A stretch of DNA of 64,000 bases, taken from positions 2,604,001 to 2,668,000 of the forward strand of contig NZ_BCNB01000006.1 of the NCBI RefSeq assembly GCF_001485575.1, in the 5' to 3' direction. The position numbers and the translations under genes were made by a program. Origin of the DNA: Haloarcula sp. CBA1127 (lineage in GTDB: Archaea > Halobacteriota > Halobacteria > Halobacteriales > Haloarculaceae). The notes under the pieces are model-generated. The model saw only the letters and a program-made list of their open reading frames with translations, was not told where the DNA came from and made no database searches. This document shows, one piece after another, positions 45,490 through 53,959 of this stretch; positions within the stretch are counted from its first letter, which is position 1; each line of letters begins with the position of its first letter.

Positions 45490-47247
45490 TTAGATCATGT
45501 CCAGATGGTCTTCGTTGAGCGCGAACTGGCCGTTGTCACCGCCGCTGGGGACCATCGGGAAGACGTTCTCCCCGGGGTCGATGTGGGCGTCGATGACGCT
45601 TGGGCCGTCGTACTCGCGTGCTTCCTGTATCGTCTCCTCGACGTTGTCGTAGGATTCGAGCGTGAACCCGCGTGCGCCGAAGGCCTCGGCGAGCTTGTCG
45701 AACTGCGGGATCCACGGGTACTCGGAGGCCATCCGGCGGCCCTCGTAGAAGCCGTCCTGCCACTGGCGGACCATCCCGACCGCCTCGTTGTTCAGGACGA
45801 CGTAGGTGATATCGAGTTGCTCGCGCACCGCGACTGACAGTCCCTGCACGGTCATCAGGAACGAGCCGTCACCGTCGAAACAGACGACTTCCTGGTCCGG
45901 TGCGGCAAGTTTCGCGCCGATGGCAGCGGGCACGCCGTACCCCATCGTCCCGAGACCGTGGGAAGACACCCATGTCCGGGGCTCGGTGTACTCCCAGAAC
46001 TGGGAGGCCCACATCTGGTGTTGGCCGACGCCGGTACAGACGATAGTGTCGTCCGGCGTCATCTCAGAGAACTGCTCGACGACGTACTGTGGCTTCAGCG
46101 GCTCGTCGTCGGGCGTGTCGTAGTCCATCGGGTACTCGTCTTTCCAGGTCTGGCACTGGTCGCGCCACTCGTCGGCGTCCGGCGCGCGCGGCATCGCGTC
46201 GAACAGCTGCCGGAGCACTTCCCGGGCATCCCCGATGAGCGGGTAGTCAGCGTAGACGTTCTTGCTGATTTCGGCGGGGTCGATGTCGATGTGGATGACC
46301 TCCGCATCGGGGGCGAAGGAGTCGACGCCGCCGGTCAGGCGGTCGTCGAAGCGCGTCCCGATGGCCAGCATGCAGTCGGTGTTGCTAATCGCCATGTTGG
46401 CGTAGCCGGTGCCGTGCATCCCGGCCCACTCGAGCGAGAGTTCGTGGTCCTCGGGGAAGCTTCCGATGCCGGGCATCGTCGTGATGACCGGAATCTCGTA
46501 CTCCTTCGCAAACTCACGGAGCGCGTTTGAGGCGTCTGCCTTGATGACGCCGCCGCCCGAGAGAATGACCGGGCGGTCGGCTTCGGCTAGAGCTTCTGCG
46601 GCCTCCTGGACGTTTTCGTCGTCGGCCTCCTCCGGCACCTCATAGGTCTCCGGCGTCTCAGAGGAGCCAGGTTCGACCTCGGTTTCGCCCTGGGTCACGT
46701 CCTTTGGCAGGTCGACCAGCGTTGGTCCCTGCCGGCCGGCATCAGCGAGCGCGAACGCTTCGCTGACATCGTCGCCGACGGTGTCTGAGTCGGCGGCGAA
46801 GTAGCTCTCCTTTGTGATTGGCTGGGTGATGCCCACCGTGTCCGTCTCCTGAAACGCGTCGTTGCCGACGAACTCTGTCGGGACCTGCCCGGTCAGTGCG
46901 ATGACCGGGTCCGAGTCCATGTTGGCGTCGGCGATGCCGGTCACGAGGTTCGTCGCGCCGGGGCCGGACGTGGCGAAACAGACGCCGGGGTCGCCGGTGA
47001 CGACGCCGTACGCGTCCGCCGCGTGTGAGGCCCCCTGTTCGTGGGCCATCGTGACGTGGTTGATGTCGGAGTCGTACAGCGCGTCGTAGACGGGCATGAT
47101 CGCGCCGCCCTGAACGCCGAAGACGTAGTCGGTCCCGGCGTTTTCAAGCGCTCGGATGACCGACTGCGCGCCCGTCGTAACGGGCTCCTGTTCGGTTTCT
47201 GGCTCCGCTTCTTCCTCTTCCTTGGGGACGGATGCGCGTTCGCTCAT
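45490..47247 (-). CDS. ilvB: Acetolactate synthase large (catalytic) subunit
   Basis: 585 residues. ThDP-enzyme layout: FGVQGGAIMPVYDAL with catalytic Glu in MAHEQGASHAADAY, the FAD/linker domain in the centre, and the ThDP motif GDGSFLMTVQGLSVAVREQL through YVVLNNEAVGMVRQW. It condenses pyruvate with pyruvate or 2-oxobutyrate. It opens with an acidic N-terminal stretch (EEEEAEPETEQEP) typical of halophiles. The start ATG overlaps a 22-codon leader frame. Confidence 0.96.
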   Translation of the reverse strand: MSERASVPKEEEEAEPETEQEPVTTGAQSVIRALENAGTDYVFGVQGGAIMPVYDALYDSDINHVTMAHEQGASHAADAYGVVTGDPGVCFATSGPGATNLVTGIADANMDSDPVIALTGQVPTEFVGNDAFQETDTVGITQPITKESYFAADSDTVGDDVSEAFALADAGRQGPTLVDLPKDVTQGETEVEPGSSETPETYEVPEEADDENVQEAAEALAEADRPVILSGGGVIKADASNALREFAKEYEIPVITTMPGIGSFPEDHELSLEWAGMHGTGYANMAISNTDCMLAIGTRFDDRLTGGVDSFAPDAEVIHIDIDPAEISKNVYADYPLIGDAREVLRQLFDAMPRAPDADEWRDQCQTWKDEYPMDYDTPDDEPLKPQYVVEQFSEMTPDDTIVCTGVGQHQMWASQFWEYTEPRTWVSSHGLGTMGYGVPAAIGAKLAAPDQEVVCFDGDGSFLMTVQGLSVAVREQLDITYVVLNNEAVGMVRQWQDGFYEGRRMASEYPWIPQFDKLAEAFGARGFTLESYDNVEETIQEAREYDGPSVIDAHIDPGENVFPMVPSGGDNGQFALNEDHLDMI

Positions 47248-47312
47248 CGTGTCATCCCTCCGTCTGTTCGTGTTCGGGGTCGATACCGCGGTGATGTGTG
47301 TGCTGCGTGCAT
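47244..47312 (-). CDS. 22-residue leader frame coupled to ilvB
   Basis: ATG 47312, product beginning MHAAHTSPRYRPRTRTDGG and ending with TGA that overlaps the ilvB ATG (ATGA). It is basic and rich in His, Thr and Arg, with no run of Ile, Leu or Val, so classic branched-chain attenuation is unlikely. The overlap suggests translational coupling. Whether it is made is unproven. Confidence 0.4.
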   Translation of the reverse strand: MHAAHTSPRYRPRTRTDGGMTR

Positions 47313-47360
47313 GACTGATGACTCTGTGGTGGTATGACGAATCGATTCGGCCGGGGGTGA

Positions 47361-47442
47361 AAAGGTAAAGAGAGGGGCTATAGTGCCCCTACAATACGCA
47401 CGCCGAGAATAGCGGTCGCGGTGCTGGCGGAGGTTCGAACCT
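47361..47442 (-). promoter_or_regulatory. ilvB promoter region with two palindromes
   Basis: A TATA-like TTTACCTTTT run lies at about 47361-47372. Immediately upstream is an inverted repeat, AGGGGC...GCCCCT at 47374-47391, and further up a perfect 12-bp palindrome, AGGTTCGAACCT, at 47431-47442. Such placement fits operator sites for a regulator of branched-chain synthesis. The rest of 47443-47592 contains nothing else notable. Confidence 0.45.
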
Positions 47443-47592
47443 GACGCCCAGCAGCCGCGGTCATCACATCCGAATGCAGTTCGTCCCGAATAATAAACGT
47501 TCTGTGATAGTTGTTGGCGGGCAGCCGTTCGAAACCGGGTACTCACCGGTGGCTGCTCACTCGTAGTGACGGCCGGAAGCGAGGTCATTGGC

Positions 47593-48811
47593 CTACGCCC
47601 GGACCTCCTCGCTCTCCTCGGTCACGCCGATCTCCTCGGCGAACCGTTCAAGCACCGACATGGTGACCTGCTCCTCCGCGCCGTACTCCTTGACGCGGCG
47701 AGTCACTTCGCGGACCTCCGCCTCGGTCGGGTCGTAGCCGGCATCGACGAGCCGTTCCCGAACCGAGTGGGCCCCGGTGTGCTTGCCGAGCACAAGCTCA
47801 CGCGTGGCGCCGACCATCTCGGGAGTCATGACGCCCGGCTCGAACGTGTCGGAGTTCTCGATGACACCGGCAGCGTGGATGCCGCTCTCGTGGGAGAAGG
47901 CGTTACGCCCGACGACGGGCTTATTCGCCGGCACCCCGATGTCGGACTTCTCCTCGACGATCCGCGATAGCTCCGTGATGCGGGTGGTGTCGATTCCGGT
48001 GTCAACGTCGTAGAGCGACTCCAGCGCCATCACGACCTCTTCGTAGGCCGCGTTGCCGGCGCGTTCGCCGATGCCGTTGACCGACACTTGCGCCTGGCTG
48101 GCTCCGGCCTCAAAGCCGGAGATGGCGTTGGCCGACGCCAGTCCGAAGTCGTCGTGCGTGTGCACGTCGATATAGGCGTCGGTGCAGTCGTCGACGATCT
48201 CGATGAGGTCGTAGAACCGCCGCGGCGTGGCGACCCCACACGTGTCCGGAATGTTGATCCAGTCCGCCCCCGCCGCGGACGTGGCCTCGATGACTTCGAC
48301 GAGGAAGTCCTCGTCAGTCCTCGTGGCGTCCATCGGCGAGAACATGCATTCGACGCCCGCATCTTTGATCATCTCGACACAGTCGACGGCAGTGTCGAGT
48401 GCCTCCTGACGGGTCGCGTGCATGGAATCCTGCAACTGTACGTCCGACGTCGAGACGAAGGTGTGGACCATGTCCACACCAGAATCCAAGGCCGCCTCGA
48501 TGTCTTTCTCGACCACACGCGCCAGTCCGCAGGTCGTCACTCGCGTGGACTCGGCGATGTCGCGCACTGCCTCGAACTCCGCGTCGGAGTTGACGGGGAA
48601 CCCGGCCTCGATGACGTGGGTGCCCATCTCGTCGAGCAGCGCGGCTATTTCGCGTTTGTCCTCGTAGTTGAACGACGTACGTGGTGACTGCTCACCATCG
48701 CGCAGCGTGGTGTCGAAAATCCGTGCGTCTGTTATCTCAGACGTGGAATCCAGTGTGCCCTGGAAGAACTCGATCCGCCGGAGATTCCGACGTGCCCTCG
48801 TTGTTGGACAT
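47593..48811 (-). CDS. leuA: 2-isopropylmalate synthase / (R)-citramalate synthase, with a probable 5' frameshift
   Basis: DRE-TIM metallolyase: RIFDTTLRDGEQSPRTSF, HTHDDFGLASANAISGFEAG, VNGIGERAGNAAYEEVVM and HESGIHAAGVIENS, covering the catalytic core, with a short C-terminus. The length (about 400) lacks the full LeuA allosteric domain and suits CimA or a short LeuA; I cannot separate the two. The best start by promoter spacing is ATG 48811, 30 bp after a TATA box. That ATG is out of frame with the core: it gives MSNNEGTSESPA and stops soon after. The only in-frame start, GTG 48837, lies inside the TATA box. Confidence 0.88.
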
Positions 48812-48836
48812 AAGCACCCGTAACTGGATGCTTCCA

Positions 48837-48845
48837 CTATTTATA
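48837..48845 (-). promoter_or_regulatory. TATA box of leuA
   Basis: TATAAATAG on the minus strand, centred 30 bp before ATG 48811, the standard spacing for a leaderless haloarchaeal transcript. It rules out the in-frame GTG at 48837 as the start. Confidence 0.65.
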
Positions 48846-48964
48846 CTTGTTCATAAGGCGGTGATGCGTGCACACGGCACACAGGAACAACCGCGGCCAG
48901 CGTGACTGCCGCGCGTCAGACGGCTTGGGGAGGATTTTTGCTCCATCCGCGCGTGTGTGTGTCC

Positions 48965-49267
48965 ATGAGTGATTTCGAGGGCCTTGACCTGCAGGCCGTG
49001 GAGGACCAGATGGATGAGGACCGTGATGGGGCCGGTAGCAACCGCGTCGTGCTCGGCGTCCTTGACGGGTCGGAATCGCCCGACCAGTGGATCGATACCA
49101 TCGAAAACGGGTCCGTACTGGTCCTCAATGTCGAAGGTGACCTGAACGAACTCGCCGCCGGGTTCGCCCGACCGGTCCGGGAGGCCGGCGGCGAGCTGAT
49201 GCACTTCCGCGGGTTCCTGATTGTGACGCCGCCGGGGGTCAGTATCGACTCCGAGCGGCTAGAGTGA
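48965..49267 (+). CDS. Conserved haloarchaeal protein (DUF5779-like)
   Basis: 100 residues from ATG 48965 (MSDFEGLDLQAVEDQMDEDR). Alternating strands and loops include NRVVLGVLDGSESPDQWIDT and VLVLNVEGDLNELAAGFARP, ending in FRGFLIVTPPGVSIDSERLE. This SepF-like/DUF552 pattern of a short alpha-beta fold is suggestive only. It is single-gene and divergent from leuA. The family label is from memory. Confidence 0.8.
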   Translation: MSDFEGLDLQAVEDQMDEDRDGAGSNRVVLGVLDGSESPDQWIDTIENGSVLVLNVEGDLNELAAGFARPVREAGGELMHFRGFLIVTPPGVSIDSERLE

Positions 49268-49336
49268 GACAGCGGCCGCCCACTTGGTGGCGAGACGCGC
49301 TGTGCAGACTGTGACGTTGCCAGCTACGTATGGGAG

Positions 49337-50662
49337 TCATTCCTCGCCGACGACTGTCCGGTACACGGCGGGATACTGTTTGAGCTTCGCTCGACCGAGA
49401 AGCGCATAGAGGTACGCATCGAGTCGCTCGCGCCACATCGGCTGTTCGTAGCTGCCTGCAAATCCGACGACAGCGACCTGCAGGTCCTCGATGGCCCGGG
49501 CCGCCTGGCGGGTAAGTAAGGGTGGCGGGTTCGAGCCGATGACCTGCTCGTGGACGCGGCGGGCGCGACGCTTCTCGGCGAGGGCGTGCCCCGAATCGAA
49601 CCCCTCGTCGCCCTGCTCCACGACGAGGTGATCCACCGCGAACTCGTGGGCCCGAATCCGGGCGACACCTTTCGAGAGCCCCACAGCAGTGCTGACGAGC
49701 AGTTCGTCGTCGACATCGATGGTCCACGGAATCGGGACGCCGGAGTCAAAGCACCATCTAGCGAGGTCCCTGTGGGCGACCTCGTACGGACCGACCGACT
49801 CCGGGTCGCTGACCCCGTATCGGGACTCTACTTCCTGGGTTGTCGGTGTGCCCTCAAGTTGGGTCCGGAACTGGTCTGCCGCTGTTTTCAGTTGCTCTGC
49901 ATAGGGGGTGGCGGACCCGCTACGCGTCTCGGCCAGCAGGCCCCGGAACCGCTCGGCGGTCCGAACGTAGACCTGTGCCCTCCGGACGTTGGCCATGAGG
50001 GTGCCGTACTCGCGCGGCTTGAAGCTCCCGGCGTTGTTGTTCTCGACGCCCTTAGCCACGGGCTCCATACCGTCCCAGGTCGCCAGGTGCTTACCCATCA
50101 TGGCCTCCTGTTCGATACGTAGATACCACGCCAGGTCAGTTCCCGGGTCGTCGACGAGGTACGGCGTGATGTCACTTACCACCTTTTGGCTCCGGTCTCG
50201 GAGGGCAATCGCCTGGGCCGCACGCGCCTGGAGGTCAGCGTTCCCAAGTTTGGCCCGGGCCTCGCCGAGGCCTTCTGCCGCGAACTGGAGTCCATACGTT
50301 GCGTCGAAGAGCGCTTCGTTCGTGTTGCCGTCCCGGAGTGCTTGGCGTGCGTCCTCCAGCCACCCCCCAGCACCGCTGAAATACTGGTTCGTGTCGAGTT
50401 GCGACCAGAGCTGTTCAGCCTCTTCGGTGGTTTCTGCGAGCAGGTCAATGGCTTCCTGTGCGTGGGACTCAGTCACCGTCGGCTGCCAGTGGGCGGACAC
50501 TTCCGGCGGCGTCGGGTAGTGTTTCGTCGCCTCATCGGTCAGGACATCCGGCAGTGCTGCCGGCTTTGTGAGGCCGACGGCGACTGTACCCGCCGCAGCA
50601 CAGAGGCTCCCGAGACCACCTAGTAGTCGCCGTCGGCTAAGCGTTGGAGGAGCGGGGACCAT
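49337..50662 (-). CDS. Tat-exported helical protein of unknown function
   Basis: 441 residues. A twin-arginine leader (SRRRLLGGLGSLCAAAGTVA) with a hydrophobic core indicates Tat export; no clear lipobox follows. The mature part is almost entirely helical (AQEAIDLLAETTEEAEQLWS, ADLQARAAQAIALRDRSQKV, YVRTAERFRGLLAE), giving the look of an alpha-solenoid or coiled bundle on the outer surface. I do not recognise a family. Confidence 0.82.
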   Translation of the reverse strand: MVPAPPTLSRRRLLGGLGSLCAAAGTVAVGLTKPAALPDVLTDEATKHYPTPPEVSAHWQPTVTESHAQEAIDLLAETTEEAEQLWSQLDTNQYFSGAGGWLEDARQALRDGNTNEALFDATYGLQFAAEGLGEARAKLGNADLQARAAQAIALRDRSQKVVSDITPYLVDDPGTDLAWYLRIEQEAMMGKHLATWDGMEPVAKGVENNNAGSFKPREYGTLMANVRRAQVYVRTAERFRGLLAETRSGSATPYAEQLKTAADQFRTQLEGTPTTQEVESRYGVSDPESVGPYEVAHRDLARWCFDSGVPIPWTIDVDDELLVSTAVGLSKGVARIRAHEFAVDHLVVEQGDEGFDSGHALAEKRRARRVHEQVIGSNPPPLLTRQAARAIEDLQVAVVGFAGSYEQPMWRERLDAYLYALLGRAKLKQYPAVYRTVVGEE

Positions 50663-50792
50663 CTGGACAGTCAGGCTGTAGCCAACTCCGGCCGATAAAA
50701 GTATCTAACATCCGACCTTTTGCCGGGCAACGACAAATAGACAGACCGTTCAGCACAATAGACGCGGTCTGGACGGTCCACCTATGATTCGA

Positions 50793-51071
50793 CTACGGTG
50801 AGAGAAGTCGCTGCAACAGTCCGTTCCACACGCGAATGCCGTGGTTCCACGCTTGCCAGTAGGTGTCGAAGAACTGGGGTGAACCACTGTCAGTGTGGCG
50901 CGGTCGGGTCGTAATCTGCGTGTGGCACTCCGGGCAGCGGTAGTGCGTGCTACCACGCCGTTCGACCACAGCCCAGTCACCGTCGTACCTGCTCTGGTGC
51001 CCACAGTCCGGACAGAACAGCGTCGCCTTCGCGGGGACATCGTGTTCAGTCCGGGAGTCAGTCGGGGACAT
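50793..51071 (-). CDS. Zinc-ribbon haloarchaeal protein (DUF8106-like)
   Basis: 92 residues. Two cysteine pairs, CPDCGH (20-25) and CPECH (46-50), form a zinc ribbon. The C-terminus has an aromatic amphipathic helix (FFDTYWQAWNHGIRVWNGLL). Other frames here are shadows. The function is unknown; small zinc ribbons of this kind may bind nucleic acid or protein. Confidence 0.82.
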   Translation of the reverse strand: MSPTDSRTEHDVPAKATLFCPDCGHQSRYDGDWAVVERRGSTHYRCPECHTQITTRPRHTDSGSPQFFDTYWQAWNHGIRVWNGLLQRLLSP

Positions 51072-51219
51072 CCTCGACTCAAACGTGGCTCTCGATACGA
51101 AAAGAACCTACCTATGAGGGCCCTATACGGCTACTAGTACAGGGGATGGTCATTATATTCGCACCCAGCGAGTGCATCCCCGAGTATCACTGGGCGGCCA
51201 CGCCGACACCAGCGGCCGC

Positions 51220-51906
51220 CTACGCTGACACCAGCGTCAGGTAGTGGCCGTCCGGGTCCCTAATTCGGACCCCCTCTTCGACCGATGTGACCGAGAGCGC
51301 GTCGTCAGCGACCTCTCTGGCCGTCGATTTCGGGTCCTCGGCGACGAGGCCGAAGTCGACGTGGACGCCGCCGCGGGCGTCGGCGATACCGAGCCGTGGT
51401 GACCACAGTTCCAGGTCGAGGTCGCCGGTCGACAGCCTGACCCGGCCTTCGTCACGGCTGTCATCAACCAGTTCGAACCCCAGCGTGGTGTAGAACTCCA
51501 CCGCCGAGGACAGCCCCTCGACTTCGAGGACAAGTTCGAACAGGCCAGTGACGCCAGCGCCGTCGACCGCCCGCTCGCCGAGTTCCACGCAGTTGCCCTG
51601 CGGGTCATAGAAGTATAGCGACCGCGCGTCCCCGAAGGTGTGTTCGACTAGGTCGAAACGCTCGTCCAGCCGGTCGGACCAGTCGTCGTACTCCCGCTCG
51701 GGAATCGTGAGCGCATAGTGGGTGTGGAGCCCGCCGCGTGGAACTGTTCCCGGCGCGCGGAGCCTGAGTTCGGTGTCGCCGGCCGCGAGCACGGCCTCGT
51801 CTGGCGTCGCTGAAACGACGTCGAGTTCCAGAAAGGCCTCGTAGAACGCCGTCGCACGGTCTGGGTACTTCACCTCTAGCGTGAGCCAGGCGGGCGATGA
51901 GAGCAT
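51220..51906 (-). CDS. Tandem VOC/glyoxalase-family protein
   Basis: 228 residues from ATG 51906 (MLSSPAWLTLEVKYPDRA). Two VOC modules are visible: residues 5-118 ending SLYFYDPQGNCVELGER, and 125-228 ending GVRIRDPDGHYLTLVSA. The DPxGxxxxL strand recurs at both ends, and Glu in CVELGE and His in LHTHYAL could be metal ligands. The family includes glyoxalase I, extradiol dioxygenases and resistance proteins; the substrate is unknown. Confidence 0.88.
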   Translation of the reverse strand: MLSSPAWLTLEVKYPDRATAFYEAFLELDVVSATPDEAVLAAGDTELRLRAPGTVPRGGLHTHYALTIPEREYDDWSDRLDERFDLVEHTFGDARSLYFYDPQGNCVELGERAVDGAGVTGLFELVLEVEGLSSAVEFYTTLGFELVDDSRDEGRVRLSTGDLDLELWSPRLGIADARGGVHVDFGLVAEDPKSTAREVADDALSVTSVEEGVRIRDPDGHYLTLVSA

Positions 51907-52027
51907 ATCGGCGCTTCGACCGCCACCGACAAAGCCGCTGTGGAGGCTGGTACACAGGCAAAACAATCCCAGCTCGCGTGTTTCCCGTTCTCAACCATTT
52001 ATTCGCGTCAGGCTCGTACAGAGGCGT

Positions 52028-52708
52028 ATGCCACTCAAAGATCAGGACGAAACCGCAGGCTGGATGGAGACGAACCGCTGGGAGCGCGGTGTGAGCTACA
52101 TACCCTATCCCGACGAGATGATGGTCCGGGCGAGTCACGTTCTCAAGACGGATGCCGGCGTGTTCGTCGCCGACCCGATAGACGTCGACGGTATCGACGA
52201 CCTGTTCGCGGAGTTCGGCGAGGTGGCTGGCGTCGTCATTCTGTTAGACCGGCACAAACGCGACAGCGCCGCCGTTGCGAATCGACACGACGTGCCGGTG
52301 TATATCCCTGACTGGATGTCGGGTGTCGAAGAAGATATCGACGCACCGGTCGAACGTATGCATCAACAACTACCGGGCACGGACTACGGCGTCCACAAGA
52401 TTATCGACAACACGTTCTGGCAAGAGGCCGCGCTGTACGGCGACGAGGACGACACGCTGGTCGTCCCCGAAGCGGTCGGGGCGGCGGACTACTTCCTCGC
52501 CGGTGACGAACGCCTCGGCGTCCACCCGATGTTGCGCCTGTTCCCACCCAAGAAACTCACGCGGCTTGACCCCGAGCGAGTGCTGGTCGGGCACGGAGAA
52601 GGTGTGATGGAAGACGCCGCCGAGGCCATCGCTTATGCGCTTCGCGGGTCCCGCGGCCGAACGCCGGGGCTGTACGCGAAGAACCTCAAGTCGCTCGTGC
52701 TCGGCTGA
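52028..52708 (+). CDS. Metallo-beta-lactamase-fold-like protein, divergent
   Basis: 226 residues from ATG 52028 (MPLKDQDETAGWMETNRWER). The run VASHVLKTDAGVFVADPIDV-type strand pair, VVILLDRHKRDSAAVANRHD (in the place of HxHxDH) and final RVLVGHGEGVMEDAAEAI recall the MBL fold. The key zinc histidines are only partly present, so enzymatic activity is doubtful. Conserved haloarchaeal family; soluble and acidic. Confidence 0.7.
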   Translation: MPLKDQDETAGWMETNRWERGVSYIPYPDEMMVRASHVLKTDAGVFVADPIDVDGIDDLFAEFGEVAGVVILLDRHKRDSAAVANRHDVPVYIPDWMSGVEEDIDAPVERMHQQLPGTDYGVHKIIDNTFWQEAALYGDEDDTLVVPEAVGAADYFLAGDERLGVHPMLRLFPPKKLTRLDPERVLVGHGEGVMEDAAEAIAYALRGSRGRTPGLYAKNLKSLVLG

Positions 52709-52755
52709 ATCGGGTCAAACGACGCCGTTTTACCCAGGCCGTGCGAAAGCATAGC

Positions 52756-53166
52756 GTGGTCTACGTCACACGCGGACTCGTCGAAACGCTGTTACGGCTC
52801 GCCAGCGAGGCCGAACCTGACGAGGTGACGATTTCGCTGGCCGTCACGCCTGCAGAGGAGCTTCCTGATGCGGATCTACCGGACGAGACGCCGGTATTCA
52901 CTGATTTTTATCTCCCGTCAGCGGGGGCCTCAGTGAATGCAGTGTTTGGCGTCGATCTGGGGACGCCGGCCGGCCAGACGCAGGGTCGGTTCGTCTCTCA
53001 TCCCGACGGATACATGGGTGTTAGCAAGACCGACGACCTGCACGAGGTGGTCTTCGTCGGCATCCCGCCGTGGGACATCGACGCCTTCGGGGCCTTCGAC
53101 AGAGCCGGGCAAGCGCAGGAGGTCACGGTTCTCGACATCGAGCCGCCCGAGAAGTATCCGCAATAG
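52756..53166 (+). CDS. Conserved haloarchaeal protein of unknown function
   Basis: About 136 residues from GTG 52756 (VVYVTRGLVETLLRLASEAE); a GTG at 52741 would add five residues. Strands such as VTISLAVTPAEEL, NAVFGVDLGTPAGQTQGRFV and EVVFVGIPPWDIDAFGAFDR suggest a compact alpha-beta protein, loosely like JAB/MPN or proteasome-associated folds, but no catalytic motif is visible. It follows the MBL-like gene by about 45 bp and may share its transcript. Confidence 0.72.
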   Translation: MVYVTRGLVETLLRLASEAEPDEVTISLAVTPAEELPDADLPDETPVFTDFYLPSAGASVNAVFGVDLGTPAGQTQGRFVSHPDGYMGVSKTDDLHEVVFVGIPPWDIDAFGAFDRAGQAQEVTVLDIEPPEKYPQ

Positions 53167-53174
53167 CGACCGAA

Positions 53175-53384
53175 CTACTCCAGATAGCCCAGGTCCCGCA
53201 GCTGGTCGGTGATATCCTGAAACTGCGCTTCGGTCAGTTCTCCTTCCCGCTGGTGTTCAACGACGATACTCCGGAGCAGGAACCGGACGAGGTCGGACGT
53301 ACTGGAGAAACTCGTCCCTTCGATGGTCTCTTCGACGCGCTCCGCGAGGTCCTTCGGAATCGATACTGTGGTGTAATCAGCCAT
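53175..53384 (-). CDS. Ribbon-helix-helix (CopG-type) DNA-binding protein
   Basis: 69 residues. The RHH pattern is complete: strand YTTVSIPKDL, helix 1 AERVEETIEG, turn and helix 2 SSTSDLVRFLLRSIVVEHQ, followed by an acidic C-terminal extension. It probably dimerises and binds DNA as a repressor. No toxin gene is adjacent, so an antitoxin function is not supported. Confidence 0.85.
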   Translation of the reverse strand: MADYTTVSIPKDLAERVEETIEGTSFSSTSDLVRFLLRSIVVEHQREGELTEAQFQDITDQLRDLGYLE

Positions 53385-53799
53385 ATCGACACGGAGGTTT
53401 GCCTGCGGGATATGCGTTGTGTCCCAGTTTAGCGCGGGTCCCTGGCCTCAGTGTCGAACTGGCCCATCGTGGCGTGATTGGTCGGCGAGAACATTTTCGG
53501 CGCGCGGCGGGACTTGCTCTCCGCGTTGTCAAAGGGCAGCGTGGTTGTCGGGTACGAGTCCTCGTTTCGGGGGGTCGTGATTCGTGTTGTCATCCTGGGG
53601 GTCGTGTCGGCCGGCGTCTGTGGTTCGTGGGCAGTGCAGTGTGGGGGTCGCGTGCAGGGCGTACGTCGGATACAAGCATTGAGTACCATCACCTTTCGAC
53701 CCATTCATAATAAATGTTCATGATGGAGTTGCGGAAAATACAGGTGCATGGTAACAAGTATCTTGACAAAGGCAGTCATAGCTTGAAACGGTGGCCAGA
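53385..53799. other. Intergenic stretch without a supported gene
   Basis: Overlapping short frames on both strands (53429-53704 minus, 53478-53723 plus) have non-acidic, Arg/Thr- or Gly/Val-rich products and no motif. An AT-rich ATTCATAATAAATG run near 53703-53716 may be a promoter for the small gene at 53800. Confidence 0.4.
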
Positions 53800-53949
53800 A
53801 TGAAACTGCTACCCAGACTTTCGGGACTATTCGACACGGACAGCGGCGATTCGACTCGCATGCGCTATGAGTGTACGCTCTGTGGGACCCGGACCGAGGA
53901 CGCCAAAGCGGCCTGTCCGTCCTGTGGCGGCCAGATGGAACGGCTCTAA
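53800..53949 (+). CDS. 49-residue zinc-ribbon protein
   Basis: ATG 53800, product MKLLPRLSGLFDTDSGDSTR and then CTLC and CPSC pairs 13 residues apart (rubredoxin-like knuckles). The N-terminus is short and hydrophobic. Many haloarchaeal genomes encode such proteins beside unrelated genes; no specific role can be given. It ends 10 bp short of the convergent peptidase gene. Confidence 0.8.
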   Translation: MKLLPRLSGLFDTDSGDSTRMRYECTLCGTRTEDAKAACPSCGGQMERL

Positions 53950-53959
53950 AACGGCGGGC

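Noticed and set aside
53429-53723. Overlapping frames of 91 and 81 codons on opposite strands
   Set aside because: Neither has haloarchaeal composition, a motif or a plausible start context.
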